Shown here piece after piece: positions 1 to 9,372 of a stretch of DNA of 64,000 nt (the first letter of the stretch is position 1; each line of letters begins with the position of its first letter). This DNA comes from RGIG2041 sp045546315. Its GTDB lineage: Bacteria > Bacillota > Clostridia > UBA1381 > UMGS1253. The position numbers were made by a program, and so were the translations under genes. The DNA lies in the NCBI GenBank assembly GCA_045546315.1, contig JAZQCN010000091.1, positions 104,586 through 168,585 on the forward strand, read 5' to 3'. The notes under the pieces were generated by a model. The model saw nothing but the letters and a program-made list of their open reading frames with translations. It was not told where the DNA came from and did not search any database.

Positions 1-572
1 GCCCGAATCTCGGCAACATCGCCGGTAAAAACATTGCTGATGCCCGTCAACGGAAGCGGTTGCCGGTTTAGCGGATACTCTAACCCGGCCGTGGTATAGC
101 TGCCGCCCTGCGCAAGCGGAATCACCGAAAGCAAATCGCCAGGCTTTCCGCAAACGCACACACTGTCCTCCGAATACCACAGCTGCGTGTCCCCATCAAC
201 AATGGTTGCGCGCGCGCCGCGGTGCGCCGCATAGGCAAGCAGGTGTACATTGCCGAGCGCATGGTCGATTCTGCCGCCCAACGCGCCGAGCAAAGTAATG
301 TCTGTATGCCCAAGCTCCAACGCGTGCATCAGCGCAATTTCGCTGTCGGTGTAATCCTTGCGCACCGGAAACACCTGCACCTGCTCTGCGCTGACCTTTT
401 CCCGGTCAAAGGAATCAAAATCACCGAGCACGGCGTCCGCGCGCAAGCCCAGCGCCTGCACATAGGCATAGCCGCTGTCCGCGCATATGGTATACGCCTC
501 TTTATCCACTCTTGCCGCGGTGCGCGCGATATCTTCTATCACACCGCCGCAAACGATATTACATTTTTTCAC
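1..572 (-). CDS. thiN: Thiamine pyrophosphokinase, 3' end cut by window edge
   Basis: Transfers pyrophosphate from ATP to thiamine to make thiamine diphosphate in the cytoplasm. My translation gives 190 codons. Visible family features are VLGDFDS near residue 50, KDYTDSEIALMHAL, LGALGGRIDHALGN, and the C-terminal ligand-binding motifs SVIPL, GLEYPL and GISN. The start is GTG at 572, and its GTGA overlaps the TGA stop of rpe, which implies translational coupling. The family is usually about 210 residues, so only the last few are missing. It is the last visible gene of the yicC operon and sits where yloS (thiN) sits in Bacillus subtilis. Long frames on the opposite strand here are shadows. Confidence 0.9.
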   Translation of the reverse strand, partial: MKKCNIVCGGVIEDIARTAARVDKEAYTICADSGYAYVQALGLRADAVLGDFDSFDREKVSAEQVQVFPVRKDYTDSEIALMHALELGHTDITLLGALGGRIDHALGNVHLLAYAAHRGARATIVDGDTQLWYSEDSVCVCGKPGDLLSVIPLAQGGSYTTAGLEYPLNRQPLPLTGISNVFTGDVAEIR

Positions 573-1216
573 TGGTTCGCCTTCTCTACAAACAGTTTCG
601 TTGTCGCCTCAATATCGCCCTTACCGAAAACAGCGCTGCCGGCAACAACTGTGTTTGCACCGTTTTCCACAACGCGCAAAATATTGTCTAAGTTAATGCC
701 GCCATCGACGGAAATATCCATCCCCTCCGGTGCAACCGCTGCAATCTTTCTGAGCTTCTCCTCCGCGCTCGGCATATACTTCTGCCCGCCAAAGCCCGGC
801 TCGACACTCATAACCAAAACCATATCCAGCTTGTCCAGATACGGGAAAACCGCCTCTGCAGGTGTTCCCGGTTTAATCGAAACGCCCGCCTTTACGCCAA
901 GCGATTTAATTTTGTCGATACACGCATCCAGATCCTCGGTTGCTTCAATATGTACGGTGATGATATCTGCGCCTGCCTTTGCAAACGCCTCCACATAGCG
1001 TTCCGGCGCCTGAATCATTAAATGCACATCAAATACCGCATCTGTTACCGGACGCAGGCTCGCAATCACACACGGACCAATAGACATATTCGGCACGAAT
1101 GCGCCATCCATAACATCAATATGCATATACTGTGCGCCGCCGCGTACCGCTGCAAGCACATCCTCTCCCAGTTTTGAAAAATCCGCCGCTAAAATAGACG
1201 GTGCAATCTTTACCAT
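569..1216 (-). CDS. rpe: Ribulose-phosphate 3-epimerase
   Basis: Interconverts ribulose 5-phosphate and xylulose 5-phosphate in the pentose phosphate pathway. The protein has 215 residues, the usual family length, and reads as a complete TIM barrel. Visible are S7 in APSILAADF, the metal and catalytic residues H32 and D34 in HIDVMDG, H65 in DVHLM, the loop MSVEPGFGGQ, and D171 in VDGGI. The ATG is preceded by a GAGGGG ribosome site. It follows rsgA by 37 bases and overlaps thiN by four bases, as in the ylo cluster of Bacillus. Confidence 0.97.
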   Translation of the reverse strand: MVKIAPSILAADFSKLGEDVLAAVRGGAQYMHIDVMDGAFVPNMSIGPCVIASLRPVTDAVFDVHLMIQAPERYVEAFAKAGADIITVHIEATEDLDACIDKIKSLGVKAGVSIKPGTPAEAVFPYLDKLDMVLVMSVEPGFGGQKYMPSAEEKLRKIAAVAPEGMDISVDGGINLDNILRVVENGANTVVAGSAVFGKGDIEATTKLFVEKANQ

Positions 1217-1253
1217 ACTATCCCCTCTGTTTCTTCATATATTATATATAATT

Positions 1254-2120
1254 TTATTTTTGCCAATCCTTTACGAGCTTACGCTCTGCATACAAATCAC
1301 AATAGCTTTTATAGCGACTCTCGGAAATCCTGCCTTCAGCCAGGGCCGCTTTGACCGCGCAGTCCGGCTCCTGCACATGCGCACAGCCGCGAAAACGACA
1401 GCCGCCCAGATACGGCGCAAACTCACGAAAATACATCGCAAGCTCATCGGCAGGGATTGCAGGCGCTTCAAAGCTGGAAAAGCCGGGCGTATCGAAAACA
1501 TAACCGCCGTCCGCAAGCCCTAATAGCTCCACATGGCGCGTTGTATGTCTGCCGCGTTTGATTTTCTCGCTGATTGCACCGGTTTCCATTTCACCGCTGA
1601 TACCGAGTGCATTTAAAAGGCTCGATTTGCCAACACCGGAGTTGCCGGCAAACGCACTTGTTTTATCTTTAAGCTTCTCTTTTAAAAGTGCAATACCCTC
1701 TCCGGTTTGAACACTGGTTAAAATCACATCGTAGCCCGCAGCCGCATAAATGTCCGCCGCTGAGGTATCCTGCGTTAAATCCGTTTTGTTAAAGCACAAA
1801 ACCGTTTCAATTTGGGCATACTCGCCCAGAAGCAGGAAGCAATCCACCAAAAACAGATTCGGTGCCGGATCGGTGAGTGCAACTGTTACCACCAGCTGGT
1901 CAATATTTGAAACCGCCGGACGAATCAGCTGATTTTTGCGCAGGTAAATTTCTTCAATGCTCCCCTTGCCGTTTTTCTCAGCAATGCGCACGCGGTCGCC
2001 GACCATCGGCGTTTGTCCTTCCTTTCGAAACACGCCGCGCGCCTTACACTCTACCGTGCCTGTCTCCGTTTGCACATAGTAAAAGCCACCTATTCCTTTT
2101 GTGATTATGCCGTCTGCCAT
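1254..2120 (-). CDS. rsgA: Ribosome small subunit-dependent GTPase RsgA
   Basis: A late 30S assembly factor that hydrolyses GTP. The 288-residue protein shows an N-terminal OB fold, then a circularly permuted G domain: G4 NKTD at 111-114, G1 GNSGVGKSS at 159-167, G2 region RGRHTTRH at 189-196 and G3 DTPGF at 210-214. It ends with the zinc knuckle formed by C241, C246, H248 and C254. It lies 15 bases after the PASTA kinase gene and before rpe. In Bacillus the homologue (CpgA) is phosphorylated by the neighbouring PrkC, so the adjacency is functionally suggestive. Confidence 0.97.
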   Translation of the reverse strand: MADGIITKGIGGFYYVQTETGTVECKARGVFRKEGQTPMVGDRVRIAEKNGKGSIEEIYLRKNQLIRPAVSNIDQLVVTVALTDPAPNLFLVDCFLLLGEYAQIETVLCFNKTDLTQDTSAADIYAAAGYDVILTSVQTGEGIALLKEKLKDKTSAFAGNSGVGKSSLLNALGISGEMETGAISEKIKRGRHTTRHVELLGLADGGYVFDTPGFSSFEAPAIPADELAMYFREFAPYLGGCRFRGCAHVQEPDCAVKAALAEGRISESRYKSYCDLYAERKLVKDWQK

Positions 2121-2135
2121 AAAATTCCCTCTGAA

Positions 2136-4025
2136 TTAAAAGTAAATTTTCTGCACACCCTTGTAGGCGTCATCGTGGTAAATCTCGAGCAGTGCTTCAC
2201 TTTTACCCGTCACACGCAAGTCAAAGGTTCCCTCTGTTTTGCTGTGCATTGCATCGTGGATAACGGTGCCGTTTGCGACAACGCGAATGCGTGTCGTATC
2301 CTTATTTTGCGGCACAGGTATGCTGATGGTCTTCACCTTAATCTGCTCCTCCGGCTCCTGCGGTTCAACCGGTGGCTTCTCTTCTTCTTTGCCGCTGCTG
2401 ACAACAATGCTGATGCTGTCACCCTTTTCCGCCGGCGTACCGCTTTGCGGCGACTGGCGGATAACCAAGCCCTTCTCTATCTCGGAGGCTTCCTCCGTAA
2501 TCGACCCGAGCTTAAACCCTGCGGCCTCCAGGTTTGACTTGGCAGCCGCTACAGTCAAGCCTTTCAAATTCGGAACCTCGCCCTCTTCAATCTGATCATT
2601 GACATAAATCGTTACCGTATCGCCCTTTTGCGCATCCTTCCCGCCTTCGGGATTCTGACGCACAACCGCATCCTTCGGCAAAGTGTCGCTGTATTGCGAG
2701 CGACGAACCACCTTGAAGCCGAACGACTCTAATTCCTCTACCGCATCATCCACCGGCATATTTACAACGCTCGGAATTTTCAAATCCGGCTCACCGCCGC
2801 TGACGCGCACCTTCACCTTAAACCCTTTTTGCACGGTCTTTCCCGGAATCGGGTTCTGCTCTACAACGATACCCTCCTCGTATTTGGTATCGTAGACAAT
2901 TTCCTCAATTTCCATTTTCAGCTTGCTTTTCTTCAGTGTTTCCTCTGCCTGCTCCTGTGTCAGCTCCAAAAGCTTCGGCACCTTCACCTCATTACGCTGT
3001 CCGCCGCTGGACATAAACAGCACAAATATACCGACAACCAACGCAATCGCACAAAAAACAGAACCGATCATAATCCAGATATCGCTTTTTTTCAGCTTCA
3101 TCTTCTTTTTGCCCGAATCGCTGCTGCCCTTGCGTTGACGCCGTCTCGGCACATTGGCTTCTTCCTCTGCAGCCGGTGCTACCGCAGCACCCTGCAGCAC
3201 ATTTTCCAAATCCTGAATCATTTCCGTTGCCGATGCATAGCGGCAGCGCTTTTCTTTATTGATGCTCTTTGCAATAATCGCATCCAAATCCGCCGGCAGC
3301 CCCGGCTTTTGCTCCGTCACCGGCACAACCGTTTCATTCATATGCTTCATCGCAACCGCCACCGGCGTATCCGCGTCAAACGGCACCTTGCCCGTCAGCA
3401 TTTCATAAAAAACGACACCTGCGGAATACAAGTCAGACTTCGCATCTGTAAAACCGCCGCGCGCCTGCTCCGGCGAGCAGTAATGCACCGAGCCGAGCGC
3501 CCCGCCGGCTTCGCCGGCTACCGTTGTGGAAGAACCGGTTGCACGCGCAATGCCGAAGTCCGTCACCTTTAAGGTGCCATCCTCCGTGATGAGCATATTC
3601 TGCGGCTTAATGTCCTGGTGAATAATGTTATGCTTATGCGCACATTCAAGCGCCGCGCAAATCTGCAGCTCCAGCTGCACGGCTTCCTTCCAATCCAGTG
3701 CGCCACGCTCGGCAATATATTCCTTTAAAGTTTTGCCGGCAATCAATTCCATAACAATATAGTGCAAATCGTCTGTGCTGCAAACATCATAAACTGCCAC
3801 AATATTGGCATGGCTGATGGCAGCCGCCGCCTGCGCTTCTGTCACAAAACGGCGCATAAACGCCTCATCGCCCGTAAACTCGCTGCGCAAAACCTTAATG
3901 GCTACATTGCGGTTTAATTTGCGGCAATGCGCTTTATACACATGTGCCATACCGCCACTGCCGATGTTTTCCAATATTTCATAGCGATCGTTTAACACCG
4001 TTCCAACTGTTATATATTCACTCAT
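2136..4025 (-). CDS. prkC: PASTA-domain serine/threonine protein kinase (PrkC/StkP type)
   Basis: A membrane sensor kinase that reads cell-wall fragments. Counting from the start chosen here, residues ~9-275 form a kinase domain with glycine loop GSGGMAHVYKA, K44 in VAIKVL, HQDIKPQN at 136-143 and DFG at 156-158. One transmembrane helix lies near 320-340, followed by three PASTA repeats (~347-550) and a polar C-terminal tail. The catalytic loop has HQD in place of HRD, so this is a non-RD kinase by sequence. ATG at 4025 is preferred because it forms an ATGA overlap with the phosphatase stop. The upstream in-frame ATG at 4037 touches the AAAGG ribosome site directly. Confidence 0.96.
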   Translation of the reverse strand: MSEYITVGTVLNDRYEILENIGSGGMAHVYKAHCRKLNRNVAIKVLRSEFTGDEAFMRRFVTEAQAAAAISHANIVAVYDVCSTDDLHYIVMELIAGKTLKEYIAERGALDWKEAVQLELQICAALECAHKHNIIHQDIKPQNMLITEDGTLKVTDFGIARATGSSTTVAGEAGGALGSVHYCSPEQARGGFTDAKSDLYSAGVVFYEMLTGKVPFDADTPVAVAMKHMNETVVPVTEQKPGLPADLDAIIAKSINKEKRCRYASATEMIQDLENVLQGAAVAPAAEEEANVPRRRQRKGSSDSGKKKMKLKKSDIWIMIGSVFCAIALVVGIFVLFMSSGGQRNEVKVPKLLELTQEQAEETLKKSKLKMEIEEIVYDTKYEEGIVVEQNPIPGKTVQKGFKVKVRVSGGEPDLKIPSVVNMPVDDAVEELESFGFKVVRRSQYSDTLPKDAVVRQNPEGGKDAQKGDTVTIYVNDQIEEGEVPNLKGLTVAAAKSNLEAAGFKLGSITEEASEIEKGLVIRQSPQSGTPAEKGDSISIVVSSGKEEEKPPVEPQEPEEQIKVKTISIPVPQNKDTTRIRVVANGTVIHDAMHSKTEGTFDLRVTGKSEALLEIYHDDAYKGVQKIYF

Positions 4026-4780
4026 TTGTCCACGCATCCTTTCGCCGAATCCTGCTGCACCGAAAGCAGCACAACCGAGATGTTATCCCTGCCGCCGGCA
4101 GCGTTTGCCTGCCGAACCAGCGCCTCCGCCGCCTCTGCTACCGAGCCGGACGCCTGCACAGTCTCTAAAATCCGTGCATCCTCCACCTCGCCGCTCAAGC
4201 CGTCGGAGCAAAGGAGCACCCTGCCTCCGCTTAGCTTTACTTCATAAAACTCCGGCGCAATCGTTTCGCTTGTGCCGACCGCCTCTAAAATCACATTGCG
4301 CTGCGGATGTATTCTCGCCGCCTCCGGCGTAATTGCACCGCTGTCAACCAAGCGCTGCACCAGCGTTTGGTCAACCGTAAGCTGCGCAATATGATTATCG
4401 TTTAACAAATAAGCGCGACTGTCACCGATGTTGGAAACGAGCAAGTGATTTTCATAAATCAATGCAACCGTCAAGGTTGTTCCCATGCCATAGAGCGTTG
4501 CATCCGCCTGCGCTCTTGTATAAATCCTTTCATTTGCCGTGCTGTACGCCACACGCAAAATTTCCTTAACCTCGTCCGTAGTCGATTCCGGTTTCAAAAG
4601 CGAGAGCAGCGTTGCTTTCAAGCTCTCGATTGCCATTTTGCTCGCGGTTGCACCGCCGGCTGCACCACCCATACCGTCTGCAACGATGCCGACCAAAAAT
4701 CCGGCACGCACGAACGCACATACGCTGTCCTGATTGTCTTCACGCACACGGCCTACATCTGTTCTTGCTATAAATTCCAT
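4022..4780 (-). CDS. stp: PP2C-family protein phosphatase (Stp/PrpC)
   Basis: A metal-dependent Ser/Thr phosphatase that reverses the action of the adjacent PASTA kinase. The 252 residues carry the PP2C motifs in order: DVGRVREDNQDS at 8-19, VADGMGG at 33-39 with metal ligand D35, SNIGDSRAYL, CSDGLSGEV and GGRDNISVVLL. There is no signal peptide or membrane segment. A GAGGTGA ribosome site precedes the ATG. Translation is coupled to the kinase by a four-base overlap. The kinase-phosphatase pair between rlmN and rsgA is the standard Firmicutes order. Confidence 0.97.
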   Translation of the reverse strand: MEFIARTDVGRVREDNQDSVCAFVRAGFLVGIVADGMGGAAGGATASKMAIESLKATLLSLLKPESTTDEVKEILRVAYSTANERIYTRAQADATLYGMGTTLTVALIYENHLLVSNIGDSRAYLLNDNHIAQLTVDQTLVQRLVDSGAITPEAARIHPQRNVILEAVGTSETIAPEFYEVKLSGGRVLLCSDGLSGEVEDARILETVQASGSVAEAAEALVRQANAAGGRDNISVVLLSVQQDSAKGCVDK

Positions 4781-4801
4781 CGGTAATCACCTCACTTGTT
4801 C

Positions 4802-5839
4802 TCATGCCTGCGTCAGCGTCTTTTGTCTGAGCTGACCGCACGAAGCACTGATGTCACTTCCGAGCTCGCGGCGCACCGTAGCGGTGATGCCGCTCTTGCC
4901 CAATATATCTATAAACTGTTCTATGTTTTCTTTCTTGCTTTTTCTGTAGCTGCGTTCTTTGACGGTATTGACCGGAATCAGATTCACATGGCAAAGCATA
5001 CCCGCAAGCCGCTTTGCAAGCTCTCGCGCGTGCTCCGCTTTGTCGTTAACGCCGTCGCACATTGCGTATTCAAAGGAAATGCGTCTGCCCGTCACGCTTT
5101 GGTACGCGCGGCAAGCCTTTAAAAGCTCCGCAATATTGTGCGCACGGTTGACCGGCATCATACCCGTTCGAATCTCATCGTTCGGCGCGTGCAGCGAAAT
5201 TGAAAGCGTAATCGGCAAATCCAGCTTTGCCAGCTTTTCAATCCCTTCAACCAGACCGCAGGTAGAAAGCGAAATATGTCTGTAGCCGATATTTAAACCG
5301 CGCTCGTCATTGACCAAAAGCAAAAATCTGCGCACATTTTCAAAATTATCGAGCGGCTCACCGATGCCCATCATCACAATATTGGATATGCGCTTGGAAA
5401 GGTCAGCCTGCGCAGATAAAATCTGCCCTAAAATTTCGCCTGCCAGCAAATCGCGCTTCTTACCGCCGAGCGTAGATGCGCAAAAGCGGCAGCCCATTCT
5501 GCAGCCGACCTGCGAGGAAACGCAAATGGTCGTGCCGTGCTTATATTCCATTACAACCGTTTCGATACATTCCCCATCCGAAAGGCGCATCAGATATTTC
5601 ACCGTACCGTCCTTTGCGGAAACATACTTTTCCAGAATGTCCACACGATGAATTGTGGCAATTTCGGAAAGCTTTTCACGAAATGCCTTCGAAAGGTTTG
5701 TCATTTCCTCAATAGAGGAAACGCCTTTTTCGTGAAGCCACGAAAACACCTGCTGCGTGCGAAACTTTTTCTCGCCCGCCTGCACAATCAGGTCCTCCAG
5801 CTCTTGATATGTAAGACTTCTTAAATCAATCTTCTCCAT
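4802..5839 (-). CDS. rlmN: 23S rRNA (adenine2503-C2)/tRNA methyltransferase RlmN
   Basis: A radical-SAM enzyme that methylates C2 of A2503 in 23S rRNA and A37 of some tRNAs. The 345-residue protein has the cluster motif CRMGCRFC (C113, C117, C120), the GIGEPLDN motif, SLHAPND, and the methyl-carrying cysteine at about 334 in SASCGQL. The start overlaps the end of rsmB by 14 bases. It is an operon member just upstream of the phosphatase. Confidence 0.97.
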   Translation of the reverse strand: MEKIDLRSLTYQELEDLIVQAGEKKFRTQQVFSWLHEKGVSSIEEMTNLSKAFREKLSEIATIHRVDILEKYVSAKDGTVKYLMRLSDGECIETVVMEYKHGTTICVSSQVGCRMGCRFCASTLGGKKRDLLAGEILGQILSAQADLSKRISNIVMMGIGEPLDNFENVRRFLLLVNDERGLNIGYRHISLSTCGLVEGIEKLAKLDLPITLSISLHAPNDEIRTGMMPVNRAHNIAELLKACRAYQSVTGRRISFEYAMCDGVNDKAEHARELAKRLAGMLCHVNLIPVNTVKERSYRKSKKENIEQFIDILGKSGITATVRRELGSDISASCGQLRQKTLTQA

Positions 5840-7181
5840 ACGACTTCCTCATCATTTTGCATACAAAAAATCCGTCCATCCCATCGGTATCTGGGAAAAA
5901 CGCCGCATAGCCTTCCTTTGCGGTAGGCTTTTGCACACCGCACGGCAATGCCTCCGTCATATCGCAAAGCGAAAATTCGGGGTTCTCTGCCAAAAATGCG
6001 CGCACCACACCGAGATTTTCCTTCTCGCCTATGGTGCAGGTGCTGTAAACCAATATGCCGCCCGGCTTTACATACGACTTGCAGGTGTCAAGTATTTTAA
6101 GCTGCAGCGCCGCAAGCGCTTCTTCCTTTTCAGCACTCCAGGCGTATTTTATATCCGGCTTTTTGCCGATAATACCTAAACCCGAGCAAGGTGCATCCAC
6201 CAAAACGCGGTCAGCACGCGCTTCAAACACAGGCATGGGTACGGCTGCATCTGCACACGCGGAAACAATGCTTTTTATGCCCATCCGCGCTGCCGTCTGC
6301 GCAATTAAAGCAATTTTATGCTCGTGAATATCGAAGGCATGCAGCTTGCAGTCATCCTCTGCGCGCTGCGCTATATACACGCTTTTGCCGCCCGGCGCGG
6401 CGCACATATCCAGCACCGTCATCCCGGGCTTTGCATCGAGTGCGCGTACCGCCGTCATTGAGCCTGCGCCCTGCGCCGTAATCTGCCCTGCCTTATACGC
6501 CTCCAGCGCCGTAATATCCGTGCCGCTTAAAATCAGCGCATCGTCAAAGCGACCGTCAGCAACCGCAACGCCTGCCTGCTCCAGCTGCATACGCACCTGC
6601 CGGGCAGACGCCTTTAATGTGTTCACACGCACATGCATCTGCGGTGAGCGGCACATCGCCTCCATCATGGCTTCCGCTCTGTCCTCACCGTAAAGCGAGA
6701 TAAAGTACTCCACAAGCGGCATCGGGAACGAATACTGTACCGATAAGCGCTCTGCCGTTTTTTGCGGCAAAGCGATGTTCTCTTTTTCGCGCACCACACT
6801 GCGCAAAACGCCGTTAATAAAGCCCTTCGAGCGGTACGCCAGCTTACCCGCAAGGCGCACACACTCATCCACGGCCGCACTGTCCGGCACGCGGTCGAGC
6901 TTCATAATCTGAAAGATACCGATGCGCAAAAGCACCAGCACATTCGCCGAAAGCTTTTTAATTTTTACACTGGAAAACTTACCAATGATATAGTCCAAAT
7001 AAATCTGATACTTTACGCAGCCGTAGGCAATTGCCGCAGCCAACCCCTTGTCCGCGCCGCTCAAATGCGTGCCGCTCAGCACCTCGTTCAGCGCCAGATT
7101 GACATAAGCACCGTCCGTCAATTGTGCATACAGCACCTTATACGCCGCCATACGCGCATCAGAAGCTCTTCTTTCTCCCAT
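5826..7181 (-). CDS. rsmB: 16S rRNA m5C967 methyltransferase RsmB
   Basis: Methylates C967 of 16S rRNA using SAM. The 451-residue protein has an N-terminal NusB-like helical domain (~1-140) and a Rossmann methyltransferase domain with the SAM loop DMCAAPGGKS, the first catalytic cysteine motif DAPCSGLG and the second, YSTCTI. Its ATG shares one base with the stop of the preceding metallopeptidase (TGATG), so translation is likely coupled. Length and both cysteines are normal for the family. Confidence 0.97.
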   Translation of the reverse strand: MGERRASDARMAAYKVLYAQLTDGAYVNLALNEVLSGTHLSGADKGLAAAIAYGCVKYQIYLDYIIGKFSSVKIKKLSANVLVLLRIGIFQIMKLDRVPDSAAVDECVRLAGKLAYRSKGFINGVLRSVVREKENIALPQKTAERLSVQYSFPMPLVEYFISLYGEDRAEAMMEAMCRSPQMHVRVNTLKASARQVRMQLEQAGVAVADGRFDDALILSGTDITALEAYKAGQITAQGAGSMTAVRALDAKPGMTVLDMCAAPGGKSVYIAQRAEDDCKLHAFDIHEHKIALIAQTAARMGIKSIVSACADAAVPMPVFEARADRVLVDAPCSGLGIIGKKPDIKYAWSAEKEEALAALQLKILDTCKSYVKPGGILVYSTCTIGEKENLGVVRAFLAENPEFSLCDMTEALPCGVQKPTAKEGYAAFFPDTDGMDGFFVCKMMRKSYGED

Positions 7182-7867
7182 CAGTCTCGTCTCCTGCCGG
7201 AAATGGCCAAAAGGCGCAAAAGCGAGCCGATGGCCGCCAGTGTAGATGCCACATAGGTCATCGCCGCAGCCGAAAGCACCTTCTTTGCTCCCTTGTTTTC
7301 CTCGTCCGATAAAATGCCGTAGCCCTCCAGCGTTTTGAGTGCACGCGAGGATGCATTAAACTCGACCGGCAAGGTGATTACGGAAAAAGCAACCACAGCA
7401 ACATACAGCCAGATTGCAAAGTCAACCAAGCCGACAAAACCCATAACCAGACCCAAAAGCAGCAGCGGCACTGCCATCTGCGAGCCTAAGTTTGCAATCG
7501 GCACCAAAAATGAGCGAATCTTAATTGGCAGATACCCGTCTCTGTATTGCTGTGCATGTCCTGCCTCGTGCGCCGCAACACCAATGGCCGCCACCGAGGT
7601 GGAATTATAAACCGAATCCGACAAACGAATCACATTGCCGCGCGGGTCAAAATGGTCTGTCAAATTACCGCTTACGCGCTCAACGCCGACATGACGAAGC
7701 CCCGCATTGTCCAATATCATACGCGTCACCTGCGCTGCGGTGTAGCCACGCGCAGAAAACACCTTGGCGTAGCGGTTGAAGGTGGAGTTCACCTTCGAGC
7801 TTGCCCAAATAGAAAGTATCAAAGGAATTAATACATAAATATACGAGCTGTAGTACCCGTCAAACAT
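7181..7867 (-). CDS. YugP-like membrane zinc metallopeptidase
   Basis: A putative membrane-embedded neutral zinc metallopeptidase of the YugP family; its substrate is unknown. The 228-residue protein starts with a membrane segment (~8-24). It carries the zinc motif HEAGH (H100, E101, H104) just after GVAA, and has further hydrophobic segments near 130-170 and a C-terminal one. FDPRGNVIRLS upstream of HExxH is typical of the family. It sits between fmt and rsmB. That is an insertion relative to the Bacillus gene order but is common in Clostridia, and suggests a housekeeping role. Confidence 0.88.
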   Translation of the reverse strand: MFDGYYSSYIYVLIPLILSIWASSKVNSTFNRYAKVFSARGYTAAQVTRMILDNAGLRHVGVERVSGNLTDHFDPRGNVIRLSDSVYNSTSVAAIGVAAHEAGHAQQYRDGYLPIKIRSFLVPIANLGSQMAVPLLLLGLVMGFVGLVDFAIWLYVAVVAFSVITLPVEFNASSRALKTLEGYGILSDEENKGAKKVLSAAAMTYVASTLAAIGSLLRLLAISGRRRD

Positions 7868-7871
7868 GTGC

Positions 7872-8807
7872 TCACACTCCTAAAATCACATTTTCCTCTA
7901 TAGAGTTACCAAGAAGATAGCTTTTCACATCCATCATCTTTTTACCTTCAAACTGCACGGTTTGCACCAAAACGGCACCCGCGCCGCAGCGCACGCAAAG
8001 CCCGTCCGTGCGGTTGGCATAAAGCACCTGCCCTGCCGCGCCGCGCGTTTCGTTTTCCAAAACCTGCACGCTGCCGATTTTCACACGCGCACCCTTGTAG
8101 TATGTGTACGCCAGCGGCCAGGAATTCATACCGCGCACCAAATTTTTAATTTCCGCCGCAGAAAGCGACCAGTCAATTTCCGCCTGCGCTTTATCAAGCA
8201 TTGCCGCATAGGTGCTTTCCGCATCATTTTGCTTTTCGCGCGGCGCCGTACCGTTTTCAAGCATTGCAACGGTTTCTATAAGCGCTTCCGCCCCCAAAAC
8301 CGCCAAACGGTCAAACAGCTCTGCCGCGGTTTCGTCTTCGCCGATTTCGGTTTCCTTTTTCAGAATCATATCGCCGGTATCCAAGCCGACATCCATATAC
8401 ATCGTCGTTACGCCGGTCACCCTTTCACCCGCAAGCACTGCGCGCTGAATCGGCGCCGCGCCGCGGTATTTCGGCAAAAGCGAGCCGTGCACATTAATGC
8501 AGCCGAGCTTCGGATATTCCAAAATATACTTCGGCAGGATTTTGCCATAGGCTACAACCACAATCAAGTCCGGCTGCTCCGCCTCCAGTACGGGCAAAAA
8601 CGCGCCGTCCCTGAGCGTTTCCGGCTGGTGCACCAAAAGCCCCAACTCGTCTGCCGCCGCGTGCACCGGCGTCGGCATCAATTTATGACCGCGGTTTTTC
8701 GGCTTATCCGGCTGACTGACAACCGAAACCACCTCGTGTCCGCTTTTCGCCAAAGCCTGCAAACACACTACCGCATAATCGCTTGTTCCCATAAAAAGAA
8801 TTTTCAA
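7872..8807 (-). CDS. fmt: Methionyl-tRNA formyltransferase
   Basis: Formylates initiator Met-tRNA with 10-formyl-tetrahydrofolate. The 311-residue protein has the nucleotide fold start FMGTSDYAV, the catalytic segment NVHGSLLPKYRGAAPI with N105 and H107, and DVGLDTGDM with the catalytic Asp, then an OB-like C-terminal tRNA-binding domain. It follows def by about 20 bases; the two act at opposite ends of the N-formylmethionine cycle. Confidence 0.97.
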   Translation of the reverse strand: MKILFMGTSDYAVVCLQALAKSGHEVVSVVSQPDKPKNRGHKLMPTPVHAAADELGLLVHQPETLRDGAFLPVLEAEQPDLIVVVAYGKILPKYILEYPKLGCINVHGSLLPKYRGAAPIQRAVLAGERVTGVTTMYMDVGLDTGDMILKKETEIGEDETAAELFDRLAVLGAEALIETVAMLENGTAPREKQNDAESTYAAMLDKAQAEIDWSLSAAEIKNLVRGMNSWPLAYTYYKGARVKIGSVQVLENETRGAAGQVLYANRTDGLCVRCGAGAVLVQTVQFEGKKMMDVKSYLLGNSIEENVILGV

Positions 8808-8828
8808 TCAAATTCACACGCCTTTATC

Positions 8829-9287
8829 TTAGTCTTTCACAAATTCGGTAACCTTATCAATAAACAGACCACCGTCCAGATGCTCAATTTCGTGGCAGAA
8901 CGCCTGCGCCAAAAGGCCCTTTGCCTCCACCTCAAAGGTTTCACCGTGTCTGTCCTGCGCGCGAACGATAACCTTTTCCGGGCGCTTTACATAGCCGCTG
9001 CTCCCCGGTACGCTAAGACAGCCTTCCACTACCTCGCGCTCGCCCTTTTTATAAACAAGCTTCGGGTTAACCAGCTCATAACGCTCGCCTTCCTCGCGCG
9101 TGTCCACAACAACGGCGCGCTTTAAAATGCCGACCTGCACCGCCGCAAGACCGACACCGCCTGCGTCGTACATCGTGTCAAACATATCATCCAACAGCTG
9201 CCCGAGACGGTCATCAAATACCGTCACCTCGCGGCTGATTTTACGCAGCACCTCATCCGGTTCTTTTCTGATTAATCGAATTGCCAT
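8829..9287 (-). CDS. def: Peptide deformylase
   Basis: Removes the N-formyl group from nascent proteins. The 152-residue type 1 enzyme shows the three motifs GVGLAAVQVG (44-53; usually AAPQVG, here Val replaces Pro), EGCLSVPG with metal ligand C90, and HEIEHLDG with H132, E133 and H136. It lies 85 bases after priA and directly upstream of fmt. All catalytic residues are present. Confidence 0.96.
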   Translation of the reverse strand: MAIRLIRKEPDEVLRKISREVTVFDDRLGQLLDDMFDTMYDAGGVGLAAVQVGILKRAVVVDTREEGERYELVNPKLVYKKGEREVVEGCLSVPGSSGYVKRPEKVIVRAQDRHGETFEVEAKGLLAQAFCHEIEHLDGGLFIDKVTEFVKD

Positions 9288-9372
9288 TTTTCTTCTCTCC
9301 TCATATCTATCTCAAAAACATCATTTTTTTATCCCGATTTTCGACGGCGCAATGCGCTGAATTTACCCTTTT

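Noticed and set aside
222..998. 258-codon plus-strand open frame at the start of the window
   Set aside because: It lies opposite thiN and rpe, whose motifs and overlapping start/stop are clear; its product has no recognisable features.
7962..9125. 387-codon plus-strand open frame
   Set aside because: Antisense shadow of fmt and def; the His/Arg-rich product is typical of the reverse frame of GC-rich coding DNA.
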